Source: Thermothelomyces thermophilus ATCC 42464 (lineage: Eukaryota > Ascomycota > Sordariomycetes > Sordariales > Chaetomiaceae). From it: a DNA stretch of 64,000 nt. Positions 21,620 through 31,623 of the stretch are shown piece by piece; position 1 is the first letter of the stretch; each line of letters opens with the position of its first letter. Under the pieces are notes generated by a model that did not search any database, was not told the DNA's origin, and worked only from the letters and a program-made list of their open reading frames with translations. A program made the translations under genes and the position numbers. The DNA is taken from assembly GCF_000226095.1 (NCBI RefSeq), contig NC_016473.1, positions 2,418,001-2,482,000 on the forward strand, read 5' to 3'.

Positions 21620-22358
21620 TTACTCGGTGTGGAGGGAGTCGGCCTTCGCGCGGAGACCGCTGGCGGTGGAGCTGGAGGTGTGGAAGTAGCGGCCCAGGGT
21701 GGGGGCCAGGAATGAGCGGAAGACAATGTCGGCACCCCTAAATGGCGGTCAGTCTGCACCTTGACCAAGGTAGCGAGCGACGACTTACTTGAAGGCCGGC
21801 AGCGACAGCCACAGGAGGAAGACAAACTTGAAGGTGTAGTAAAAGGGGAACCAGTAGACAACGCTGACGAGGCTCTCAACCACACTATCGTAAGAGTTAG
21901 CATCCGTGCTCGAACAGCACGATTGGGGCCTATCTTACGTGAACAAGGCAAACACGACCCAGTACTAAGACCAGTTAGCAGAAGCTCTATCACCGGCGGA
22001 ATGCTCCAAGGGTTACTCACGGTCAGCCACTGCGTGTCATCAGCCTTATCCGCAGAGAACAGAGCGCCAAGCGAGTAGTATCCGGGAATGATGAAACCCG
22101 CGATGTTGGTCAGGAGCTGACCGCCGAGATTGAAGATGATGAGGAAAAAGTAGAGCGCCCCCACGCCGAGAACGGCGTAAGCCTTGGGTACCGATGTCTG
22201 TTTCTCGAGGTTGTTGAGCGCGGGATATTTGGAGAGCTGCGACCCCGTTCAGTAAGCATTGAACATGTTTGGGAAAGAGGTCGGAATCGGCAATCGCGAC
22301 GTACCTCTTTGTCGAGCTGAGAGATACAGTGCTGAAAGCGGTCCTGGGGAGAAGACAT
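21620..22358 (-). CDS. yop1: YOP1/REEP membrane-shaping protein
   Basis: Minus strand, five exons: 22305..22358, 22021..22236, 21939..21964, 21789..21884 and 21620..21737, giving 169 aa, the usual length. All introns have GT-AG borders (GTACGT/CGCAG, GTGAGT/CTTAG, GTAAGA/GATAG, GTAAGT/TTTAG). Exon 3 is only 26 nt. Yop1/DP1/REEP5 proteins insert hydrophobic hairpins into the ER membrane and curve it into tubules, together with reticulons and Sey1. Visible features are the TB2/DP1 signature (YWVVFALFTVVESLVSVVYWFPFYYTFKF), two hairpin-type hydrophobic regions (about 40-85 and 92-135), and a C-terminal amphipathic part followed by Ser/Thr. Confidence 0.96.
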
Positions 22359-22863
22359 GGCTGCGGCGGGCAAAGAAAATCGTAGCTTTGAAGGAGCCTA
22401 AGTCCTGTTAGGAGTTAACTTTGGCAATCAATCGTGGAAGAAGGACGGTGAAGATCAGAATGCTCAATTATGGGCTCAGAAGCTTTCGGCAGCTTCGGGG
22501 GGGCGACAACCCTCTGATAGATAAAAAAACGAAGCACAACAGACAGGGGAATAGAAGATCGCTCTTGAATAACTTACAGTAAGGTGTGAACGGTGCACGA
22601 TTCTTGGAAAGGAAGACTTGGAGTCTTTTGTAGGCGAAAATTGGTTAAAATAATGAACTTGGAAGAGCTTCGGTGTGGGTGGCAGGGGAGGTGAGGCAAT
22701 GACGACTGCTACGTGTGCAACAAACCCGGTCACAAGCTCTGACCCCGGCAGCTCCTGTTTCCAGTGCATGACGCAGCAGAAAGGGGCCGAGTCACGTGCA
22801 ACGGGTCCTTGTTCGTACTCCATGAAGAAAAGTGAACCAAAGATGAGACAAATTGCCAAGCAA
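22359..22863. other. intergenic between YOP1 and tRNA-Val
   Basis: This holds the YOP1 upstream region and the 5' flank of the tRNA gene. No coding exon is recognised; the 137-aa minus open frame across it ends inside the tRNA and is judged spurious. Confidence 0.5.
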
Positions 22864-22937
22864 GGTCCGATGGTGTAGTTGGTTATCACGTCAGTCTAAC
22901 ACACTGAAGGTCTCCAGTTCGAACCTGGATCGGATCA
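22864..22937 (+). tRNA. tRNA-Val (anticodon AAC)
   Basis: A 74-nt cloverleaf without an intron. The acceptor is GGTCCGA pairing with TCGGATC (one G-T pair), with discriminator A at 22937. The D arm contains the A box TGGTGTAGTTGG. The anticodon stem is TCAGT/ACTGA around loop CTAACAC, giving AAC (valine, read as IAC after deamination). The T arm is TCCAG-TTCGAAC-CTGGA and contains the B box. CCA is not encoded, as expected in a eukaryote. Confidence 0.95.
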
Positions 22938-22939
22938 GC

Positions 22940-22954
22940 TTTATTTTAATTTTT
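22940..22954 (+). terminator. RNA polymerase III T-run terminator
   Basis: T-rich stretch starting three bases after the tRNA, with TTTT at 22944-22947 and TTTTT at 22950-22954, as used by RNA polymerase III. Confidence 0.75.
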
Positions 22955-23235
22955 GCTTCCCCGATATTTTGCCCTGCGCTAGGATGCCTGCTCGTGTATG
23001 AAGGTTCATCCGAGGGGATCAACAACGAGGCAATGGAGGAATATTATTATTTTTAAAGTAACTTGCTGCCCGCATGATATTTCTCTCATTTTCTTTTGGG
23101 ATGTTGGCACCAACATGTGATACGATGTCACAAGACATGCTCAACAAGCAGGTCCGCGAGTCATAACGAATAGCCAGGCGTGTCAGACATGTCCGGGACG
23201 TTCCGCAGCCTTGAGGGTTAGGGAGCTGCATTGAA

Positions 23236-23459
23236 AGTACGGATGTCGCTACCAAAAGAACTGGCTCACCGCCTTTATGCACAGACCATACAAGGTCGCT
23301 AAAGTTTTAGAAGGTATCTTCACTAACAATCGGCCACAATGCCCAGGCTTTAGTGGCTATAGTGCTTTGCCCTACTGTACTTTATGTTGCTTTTAGCGGA
23401 TTCATTCTGCAGGTCAAATTTGGCGGTGAGCCAGTTCTTTTGGTAGCGACATCCGTACT
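23236..23459. repeat. 38-bp perfect inverted repeat, foldback/MITE-like
   Basis: Arms lie at 23236-23273 and 23422-23459. They match without a mismatch over 38 bp (the left arm begins AGTACGGATGTCGCTACC; the right arm ends GGTAGCGACATCCGTACT). The 148-bp interior has no long open frame. The match stops sharply at both ends, and no clear target-site duplication is visible by eye. A non-autonomous DNA transposon (MITE) or foldback element is the simplest reading. Its position 300 bases after a tRNA gene is common for insertions. Confidence 0.75.
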
Positions 23460-24133
23460 CCATATCGGGTTATGCGTGTGTGTGAGAACAACCTTCATAT
23501 CATGACTGTTTTTTAAACTCATATGGAGGATGCGCCGAAACAAAGAACCCGTTCACCCCTCACGTTTTCGGCTGTTTTGTTCACTCCAAGTTAGGCAACC
23601 AAGTTGCAGCAATGGTATGTGAGTGGCCATGCGCTGGTTACAACCTACAGGTAACATAGGGCTATAAATACTCACAACTTTCCCTCACTCAATTCTGGAC
23701 AATGAAGCTCTACTTTGAATGAACTGTCGACCCACTTTGTCAACTCAGAATGGTGAGTGTGGCTGTCAAGAACCAAGTGAAGCGGCCCAATCGAAGCGCG
23801 ACGCCGGGCTGCAAGTGGGGCTTCTTGGTACGTGCGGGGAGCTGGGCCAAAGAACCTTGAAGCGCATTGCCCCGGTACCGCCTCCCAGTGTTTGTTGATT
23901 TCTTCCTCCTCGAAAATGCTGAATTGACCACGTTCTCGCGGGCAGACTGCGCAGTATCTCGCCTTTCGCGCCCTAGTTCGTCTTTCAATCAAATATTAGC
24001 GATACGTATATTTTTTTTCGTCGATCAAACCGAGCAAGTTTTCTTTTCTTCCTATTTGCAGCGCGAATAGTCCGTTCGTTGACGCCACCCCCGGTCGTCA
24101 TTGTTTTGGTGTTTGTCTGTGGCAAGAACGGCA

Positions 24134-26743
24134 ATGGACTCGACCCACGGTAAGGAGGCTGCATCCCATTCAGTATCACCTCGGGCGCCCCTCGTTCCAT
24201 GTACCGCAAACGCGACTCGGCTGGGCTCCGGCACTTCAAAGAACCCAAATACTCATAATCACATAGATGCTCTAGCCCTCGCCAAGCCTAGGAAGCGTCC
24301 TCGTTCACGCGGCTCAACCGCCTCGATTCACAGCGCTACGACCCAGGCCAACGTGGAGCAAAGCTTCGCCGAATCCGCAGACGTGTATTCTTCACAATGG
24401 CTTCCGAACGGTTCCAGCCATCCGCGAGAGCTCCCCAATGGATCGGCCCAGATGACGCCGGAAGACCTCCTCCTCGCGTCACAGCTGCAGGCAAGCCGCG
24501 ACTTCGTACAAGACGCCCCTATGAATGCGCCAATGCAGAACGTTTTTTTCCATCACCATAGCCACAGCATGAGCCGCCAATCCTTGTCCGCTGAGTCCTT
24601 CGCCGGAAACACGAGCTTTGCGGATGACAGCCAAATGCTGGAGCGAGATGTCAACGACGACGGCGATTCCTTCCAAGGGCACCCGGCGCCAGCTAAGTCT
24701 AGCTCGCGATCTAATGCCAATAATGAGCTTGAGATGCGGCAGCTGTTCAACAGCAACAAGCATCGCACCCTAGAGGATGTCGCCAAGGAGCTGCTCGGCA
24801 ATGATCGTGGGCCCAATTCGGAGCGCGCACGCCAGGTCTTTGCGATGCTCTGGTAGGCCACCAAACCTAGTGATCTGGCGAGGGTCATCGTGCTAATGAG
24901 ACCGTAGGATTAATATGGTATGCTCCACAGGTAAAGGCTCGGTACCAAGAGGGCGTGTCTACGCCCACTATGCTTCCCGATGTGCCACTGAGAGGATTAC
25001 CGTGTTAAACCCTGCGAGCTTCGGAAAACTGGTTCGGGTGCTCTTTCCCGGTCTAAAGACACGGCGCCTGGGCGTTCGAGGAGAGTCGAAATATCACTAC
25101 GTGAATTTCCAGCTGAAGGAGGAGCAGCCCGACATTCGGGATAGCCCCATTCCACATCCGGTACCTTGGCCAGAGAATCCATCTTTGTCACAAAACTTCA
25201 AGTAAGCATTCATTTGCTTGCCGGTTGCCAACACATCCTGACGTTCGGTAGCACCCTGCCCGCCGCCAACGCTTCCTCCACGCAATCCGACAGAGCCGCC
25301 CTTCCCGCGCCTGCTGGTATTCAACAAGACGGGCCAAAGGCCACGCGGTCGCGGGATTTTCAACACAGTCTTTACAATCAACCGCAGGTGGCCAGTTTCG
25401 ACCAGTTGCAATCGACGCTGGGCAAGACGCCACAGCTATTGCGCTTTTCGACCGAGACTTCCGAGACATTCAAGCAGACGGACGCAATCGTCCTCCCTCG
25501 AATCGAACCCTACCTTCCGAATGGCACGGATCCCGACGCGGCTAAGTCCCTCGTGGCTCTTTACCGCTCCTACTGCACATCCCTCGTCGAGTGTATCCGC
25601 TACTGCAAGGAGAAAGCGTTTTTTCACCTTTTTACGTCATTCCAGGGCACCCTTACCATGCCCGTACAGAAGCTCTTCGCAAACCCGGCCATTGCGCCGT
25701 GGATAGAAGAATGCGACTTCGTCCTCTACCAGCGCATGATGCGCATTGTCTCAGGATTGACTCTGCAGGTCGTGCCCAAGCCCGTTCTCGACACGCTGCG
25801 CAACATCTCGGAGCGGCTCGTACCGCATATCCGGGAATCCTTCCAAGGGCAGCCTCTCCATGTGGTAAAGGCTAAGGAGGCGCCAGCTACCATCTTTGCA
25901 GGGTTGCTGGACAGGGCATTGCGAGTCAATCTCACAGCTCATGCAGCCGCAAATATGTTGTCAAACCCTGCGAACCGCGATTTGATGTATATGGAGTGGA
26001 TCACCATGATCAACGTTCGAAAGCTGGCCGAGAGCATCCCGTCGCGCGGGATGGATGATGTCGTCAATCTCCTGCTCAACGAGATGCGAGATTTGCTCAA
26101 CCCGGTCAACGTCCCATGGGAGATGGAGTGCTTGACGGTACAAGGCGAGATCGCCATGCGGAATGGCAAGGCTCCACCTGAGGGAGATAATGAAGACGCG
26201 GAGTCGTCGAACGTGCTGGATCGTTGGGTGAACCTGCTCCGTTCCCTTCCAAGCCGGTTCCCCTACGCGTCTGACACGGATCTCGTCTGGTGTGTTCAGA
26301 GGCTGAGCACGGCGCTGATGAGAGACCTTACGATCGGGCAAGGGAAGAGCTTCGGGTCATGGTGGGTAACAAAATGCTGGATCGACGAGATGATTCAGTT
26401 CATGGCAGAGCAAGGGGGCTTCATGCAACAGAAGTCTACCCAGAGCTTTAATGCGGCCCCGAAGCGGCAAACGGCAAACCGGGAGACGAGCCACAAGGGG
26501 TCACGGTATAGCAGTGCCAGTGATGATTTTGGCATGCCGCGTGTGCCCGAGTCACAACCGGACCGGGCGTCGCTCCCCTCTGGGCCGGCATCCAACACAC
26601 AGCAGACAACGCATGACGATAGCGGGATAGGCATCAGGACGCCCGACGAGGAGCTACCAGGCGACAAATTCAGCCTCACTCCGGCAACTACGCAGGACCT
26701 GTTTGCCGGGACAGAGTTGCAGGACGAGCTGGGCGATATATAA
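24134..26743 (+). CDS. RFX-family winged-helix transcription factor
   Basis: Exons are 24134..24852, 24908..25201 and 25252..26743, giving 834 aa. Borders are GTAGGC/CGTAG and GTAAGC/GGTAG, both phase 2. The winged-helix DNA-binding domain spans about 235-310: the segment from RARQVFAMLWI through VPRGRVYAHYASRC, ASFGKLVRVLFPGLKTRRLG and ESKYHYVNF carries the X-box-binding residues. Its first intron interrupts the Trp codon at the domain start. The C-terminal half matches the conserved extension and dimerisation region of fungal RFX proteins. Family members are Sak1 (fission yeast), Crt1 (budding yeast, DNA damage and RNR genes) and CPCR1/RfxA in filamentous fungi (morphology, beta-lactam genes). 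The N-terminus is disordered with a basic KPRKRPRSRG nuclear-import motif. The orthologous role in cell cycle and hyphal development is inference. Confidence 0.93.
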
Positions 26744-27667
26744 AAATTTTGTTTACCTTTACGGTGGATGACGGTGTTTGTGGGATCTATCTTTCGAGGC
26801 TGTTTTACTAGGGATGGTGTTGTGGCGTCATGCATCAACGGGGAATTGCTTCTGCCCTGGTGTCACGATGGGACGATTGGGATGACAGAGCTCACGGTAT
26901 CATTGCTCTTGACGGCTATCATGGTTGACACGGGGTTGGTTGAATAATGTTTTCCAATGCTTGACGTCTCAGGAAAAGGGGGTGGTTATGTTTGTTTCTT
27001 TGGATGTTTCCAACGGGAGTAGCACTCCACGGGGCAAGGCTCAGGGCGGGAGTATACATAGTACTGTGCCCAACGTCGAAATCTTGATTGAGATTCCCGA
27101 CAGATTTTGCATGTCACGGGTATTCTACGCGCTTCAAGCCGCAGCGTGTCTCGGAGGTAAGGCAATGTGCTGGCCTCTCCTGGAAACCGGTCGTCGAGGT
27201 CAATTGCTACGGACAAAGTGGCATGTGAATGTTATTCCTCCCGCCAGCCCCACATTCGCTGGATCGCACCGCTGAGTAATCGAGCTGACTGAGTGCCGGA
27301 CATTATGCATGCACGAGGTACGCTCCATCCACGGCTATAAGAGACGGGATCCAAACATGGTTTATGTTTTCATAAGTTTCTGTTTCGACTGTGTAAAGTG
27401 GCCAAATAAAGAACTGTGCTTCTGAGTTTCAAGGCAGATACCTACCATCGACTCGACCAAATTTAGAGTTTAACATTGATGCGGCTCAGCCGCGCCCGTG
27501 ACCGTCTGCTTCCGCTGTTTTGATCTGCCGAGGTTGAATGTCATACGGCCCAGCTAAGGCTTCAACTACACCATACCCAATCCATCTGCTGTTCTAGTAG
27601 TATCGCTTGTCGCTCACTCGCCCTTTTCCACGCCGAAACGCAATTTCTGTGGGTAATAATCGACAAA
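26744..27667. other. intergenic, no gene seen
   Basis: This holds the 3' flank of the RFX gene and the promoter of the hydrolase gene. No exon, RNA gene or repeat is recognised in it. Confidence 0.5.
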
Positions 27668-28686
27668 ATGGCTATCGAAAAGGAAGGCACTTTTGAGGTC
27701 GATGGGCACAGTCTCTACACCAAGTCTTGGCTTGTATGTCAATGCCGCACTCCGCTCAACGGGCGGCATCTCTCACAATCGAGGTTTCCTGGGCTACCGG
27801 AGGGAGAGCACGTAGCTAACATGCACACCAGCCCGACGGCCCAACCAAGGCCAAACTGATCTTCTTCCACGGCTTCAGCGACCACGTCAACCGCTACCAG
27901 GCCTTCTTCTCGGCGCTCGCGGCCCGCGGCATCGCCGTGTACGGCGTCGACCAGCGCGGCTGGGGTCGCTCGGTCAAGAAGCCGTCCGAACGAGGTCTTA
28001 CGGGGCCGACGAGCCGGGTGCTCGCCGACATGGCCGCCTTCATTAGGCCGCACCTCCCTTCCTCGCCGGCGGACGTGCCCGCGTTCGTCATGGGCCACTC
28101 GATGGGCGGCGGGCAGGTGCTCACTCTTGCATGCCACCCGGACTACCAGGAGAGCGTGGTGCGGCCCGTGCGCGGGTGGCTGCTCGAGAGCCCCTTCATC
28201 AGCTTCTCGCCCGAGGAGGAGCCGTCGGCGGTCAAGGTGTTTGCCGGCCGGCTCGCCAGCCGGCTGCTGCCCCACTTCCAGCTCAAGCACGAGATCGTGC
28301 CGGAGCACCTGTCGCGCGATCCGGAGGTGAGGGAGCGCCTGGTGCAGGACCCGCTGATGCACAACACGGGCACGCTCGAGGGCCTGGCCGGGCTGCTGGA
28401 CCGGACGGGGGCCCTGGCCCGGGGCGAGGTCAGGCCGCAGCCGGGAGGGGCGCTCAGGAGTCTGTGGATAGGCCACGGCACCGAGGACAAGACGACCTGG
28501 TTCCCCGCCAGTCGCAAGTATTTTGATGAGTGCACGAAGGAGGTCAAGGACCGCGAGTTCAAGGCGTACGAGGGGTGGTATCACATGCTGCACGCGGACG
28601 GACCCGAAAGCGAGCAGTTCTTCAAGGACGTGGGAGATTGGATCCTCGCAAGATGCGACGGGGAGAAACCAGAGGCCAAGCTCTAG
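27668..28686 (+). CDS. monoglyceride-lipase-like alpha/beta hydrolase (YJU3 type)
   Basis: Exons are 27668..27733 and 27832..28686, giving 306 aa. The intron has GTATGT/ACCAG borders and is phase 0. The Hydrolase_4 (serine aminopeptidase S33-like) fold is visible: oxyanion loop FFHGFSDH, VDQRGWGRS, nucleophile elbow GHSMGGG (Ser at about 112), Asp in GTEDKTT (about 240) and His in the YHMLH motif (about 272). Yeast Yju3 and mammalian MGL release fatty acid from monoacylglycerol in lipid droplets and membranes. The helical cap region between about 165 and 215 fits a lipid substrate. The high GC at third codon positions creates a 331-residue antisense open frame that I reject. Confidence 0.9.
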
Positions 28687-30195
28687 GGCGCATCTTCTTA
28701 CTGCACATACACGTGTGGGTGAGCGTAAATACATACATGAATGTGTGTTTCAGAGTATTGTGGACATTGTGGACGATGGGCGGCCTCCTGGAGAACGGTC
28801 TTTGTTTTAGTCGCTTTTCAATACTCCCTTCCCGTTCAGGGTGGTATTGTTACGGCACCTACCTACCTACCTAGCTACCTAGCTACAAATTTGCGGGAAA
28901 CTTGGCAATGCTCGGGCTGCGATGACTACCGACACTTAATGTAGCCCAATTGCGCACCTTCAGGGTGATCGTCGTGCGTTCTAGTGTAAACACCAACCGA
29001 GGCGATAACGTTAAGGCTGAAGCTGGTGGAGCTTGCCAACCCAGATCTCGGGTTCTATTCGGCTCGAGAATCGGGAAGTTGCCCTTTTGGTCTTCCGGAA
29101 GCCGCCGAGGAATGGGTTCTTCCTCGGGGTCAAAGCCCAGCCAGCAATCCCCCCTATCGAGATTTTAAAATCTCAAAATCCCCGGATCGACGTTCGAGAA
29201 TCAGCTTTGACCATCTTCCCTCCGGCCCCAAGGTCCGCTTGTCGCTGCCTCGAAACCGCCAAGTGTACAGTACATACATACATACCAGGTTGCGAACCAC
29301 TGCACTGCCCCACGAGGAACTAAGCGGGCGGAGCCCCTGGGTCGATCGTTAAAGCAACCATCAACCGTGAACACTTACGGATCATAGGAGGGGCGTTACG
29401 CGACTTGGGACACCGAAGCCCAGCACGATGACGTATAATGGGTTCCCCGGCTAGGGGATGAGCAGAACGAACGCCTCCAAACTCCAGACCACCGATTGCA
29501 GCACACCTTCAATGACCCCCCTGGACGGAATGCCGAGCTTGCCAACCTATTATTCTATTATTTCTCACCGCCAAATGCGGAGCAAAACCCCCGGCCCGCG
29601 TGTTGAGGCAGCCAACGGGTTGGCGGGTTGGATGGGGCAAAGCACAGCCGCTACTTGTACGGATTACAGTACATACATACATACAGTACACTAGTGTAAC
29701 TGGCGCTGCCCCCCCATTGGATCTTGATCCCGTTTCACGGTCAGGAGCTTCCTTTCTGTTCAGCAGCCGTGTGACAGTGCGCACAGACGAGGGTACGTCT
29801 GGACAAAATTCTGCTGAAGAACGTCAAACGTCATACTCGTTTGCATCGGCGGTGAGGGCATACATAACATACCTTAACTTTGCCCTGCATCTCTCCATCA
29901 CGGGACGACCGAGGTCCTTCAGAGAACAAGGTGGGCGCCTCATCTGGCGTCGGGCGGGGTTTCCCTCTGGAGCTCATTTGCGCGCAATCTTATCGATCAA
30001 TCGGGGCTGCTATTGGGCGACTTATACCTTCTTCTCACCAAACCCTAGGGAGCTCAGACCGACACCGGATACCAGCACCCACGCCGACACCCACGCCGAC
30101 ACCCACACCCGCGCCCGCGCCCGCGCCCGTTGCAAAGCTGCCGCCGTGACACGAGACACTCGGGCGCCAACCAGCGATCTCGCGACGGAACCGCC
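28687..30195. other. intergenic with tetranucleotide runs
   Basis: No gene recognised. It contains (ACCT)n/ACCTAGCT repeats near 28857-28887 and TACATACATACA runs at about 29270-29284 and 29669-29685. A CCGACACCCACG/CGCCCG simple repeat at about 30078-30128 lies in the probable 5' leader of the CDF gene. Confidence 0.55.
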
Positions 30196-31623
30196 ATGGA
30201 CGGGCCGGATCTTTCAAAGAGCATATCGCTCCATCCGCATCCCTTTAAGACTCAATCCGACTCGGCCAGCCGCCTGGCGAAGCCGCAGTCGCCCCGCCCT
30301 CCCATGTCGAGAGGCGGCGCCAGCACAGCGGTGGAGACCACAGAGGGCGGCGATGACGCGGCAGTCGCCAGGCACCCTTCGGTGGCGGCAGGTGATGTCG
30401 AGGTCGAGAGCCAGCGCGCGGGTCGGTTCCCCCTTGTCGGCGCCGGAAACGACCCCTACGGCCTTTCCCAGCGATACAAAACGGCCTCGCAGCTGGCCGA
30501 GATCAAAGCGAACACGTCCAGGAAGCGCGACGCCGCTCACCAGGGCCCGGGTGTCTCCGCCAAGGCGTCAAGGGCCAGTAGGCTGTCCAAGTATGTCAAG
30601 CCGTTTGGGCGCAAAGCGACTACGGCACGCCGCCTAGAGGGCTTCTACCTGGCCCAGAACGAAACCATTGAGCGGCTGCTCAAGAGCGTAGAGGAGCACC
30701 GCGCCGACGCGCGCCAGGAGCAAGGCGAGGACCACCTCAAGTTCAAGATCGCCGTATGGGGCTCCCTCGCCGCCAACATCATCCTGACCGCCCTACAACT
30801 CTACGCCGCCGTCTCGTCCGGCTCGCTCTCTCTCTTCACCACCATGGCCGACGCCATTTTCGACCCGCTCTCCAACATAACGCTCATTCTCACCAACCGC
30901 GCCGTCCGCCGCGTCGACCCCGCCCGCTTTCCCTCGGGGAAGGCTCGCCTGGAGACGGTCGGAAACATTGTCTTCTGCTTCCTCATGACGGCCGTGTCGC
31001 TCATCATCATCGCCTTCGCCGCCCGTGATCTCTCGGAGCAACATGGAGATCTCAAGCGCTTCCACATTCCGTCCATCATCTCGGTCTGCGCCGCCTTCGG
31101 TACCAAGCTGAGCCTCTTCCTCTACACCTGGTCCATCAAGGGGAAGTACTCGCAGGTGCGCATCCTCTGGCAGGACCATCGCAATGACCTGCTCGTCAAC
31201 GGCTTCGGTATCCTCACGTCGGTGGGCGGCAGCAAGCTGGTGTGGTGGCTGGACCCGGCGGGCGCCATCTTTCTGAGCGTCGTCATCTCGTCGCTCTGGC
31301 TGCGCACCGCCTTCACCGAGTTCCTCCTCCTCGTCGGCGTCGTCGCCCCCGTCGAGATCCAGCAGCTCATCACCTACGTCTGCGTGACCCACTCGCCCGC
31401 CATCCGCCAGATCGACACGGTGCGCGTCTACCACTCCGGCCCGCGCCTGATCGCCGAGGTCGACGTCGTCATGCACCCGGACGCCACCCTCCAGGAGACC
31501 CACGACGTCGCCGAGGAGCTGCAGGTAAAGCTGGAGCGCCTGCCGGATGTAGAGAGGGCCTACGTGCATGTCGACTACGAGACGACGCATAAGCCGGAGC
31601 ATGCTTTCAAGAAGGATCTTTGA
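30196..31623 (+). CDS. cation diffusion facilitator, manganese-type
   Basis: A single exon of 475 aa, with the start in strong context CCGCCATGG. It exports or sequesters divalent metal by proton exchange. The N-terminal 150 residues are cytosolic and disordered; six membrane spans then follow (first at about 195-217). Two metal-site motifs, D219-x3-D223 (TTMADAIFDPLSN) in span 2 and D327-x3-D331 (QDHRND) in span 5, match the DxxxD pair of the Mn-CDF subfamily (plant MTP8-11). Zn-type CDFs carry HxxxD in span 2. The C-terminal ferredoxin-like domain (about 385-465, IDTVRVYHSGPRLIAEVDVVM) ends with HVDYETTHKPEH, the usual dimer-domain metal site. The substrate is likely Mn2+; Fe2+ is possible. 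Confidence 0.92.
   Translation: MDGPDLSKSISLHPHPFKTQSDSASRLAKPQSPRPPMSRGGASTAVETTEGGDDAAVARHPSVAAGDVEVESQRAGRFPLVGAGNDPYGLSQRYKTASQLAEIKANTSRKRDAAHQGPGVSAKASRASRLSKYVKPFGRKATTARRLEGFYLAQNETIERLLKSVEEHRADARQEQGEDHLKFKIAVWGSLAANIILTALQLYAAVSSGSLSLFTTMADAIFDPLSNITLILTNRAVRRVDPARFPSGKARLETVGNIVFCFLMTAVSLIIIAFAARDLSEQHGDLKRFHIPSIISVCAAFGTKLSLFLYTWSIKGKYSQVRILWQDHRNDLLVNGFGILTSVGGSKLVWWLDPAGAIFLSVVISSLWLRTAFTEFLLLVGVVAPVEIQQLITYVCVTHSPAIRQIDTVRVYHSGPRLIAEVDVVMHPDATLQETHDVAEELQVKLERLPDVERAYVHVDYETTHKPEHAFKKDL

Larger units (their letters stand above)
22938..24133. other. intergenic with inverted repeat, RFX promoter
   Basis: No gene recognised. It holds the tRNA terminator and a pair of 38-bp inverted repeats (listed separately). 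A CTATAAATA phrase lies at about 23652-23660. The 3' part holds the 5' leader of the RFX gene. Confidence 0.5.

Noticed and set aside
27739-28734. 331-aa minus-strand open frame
   Set aside because: It lies exactly antisense to the hydrolase exon. High GC at third codon positions keeps the opposite strand open, and its protein is Arg/Leu/His-rich without any domain.
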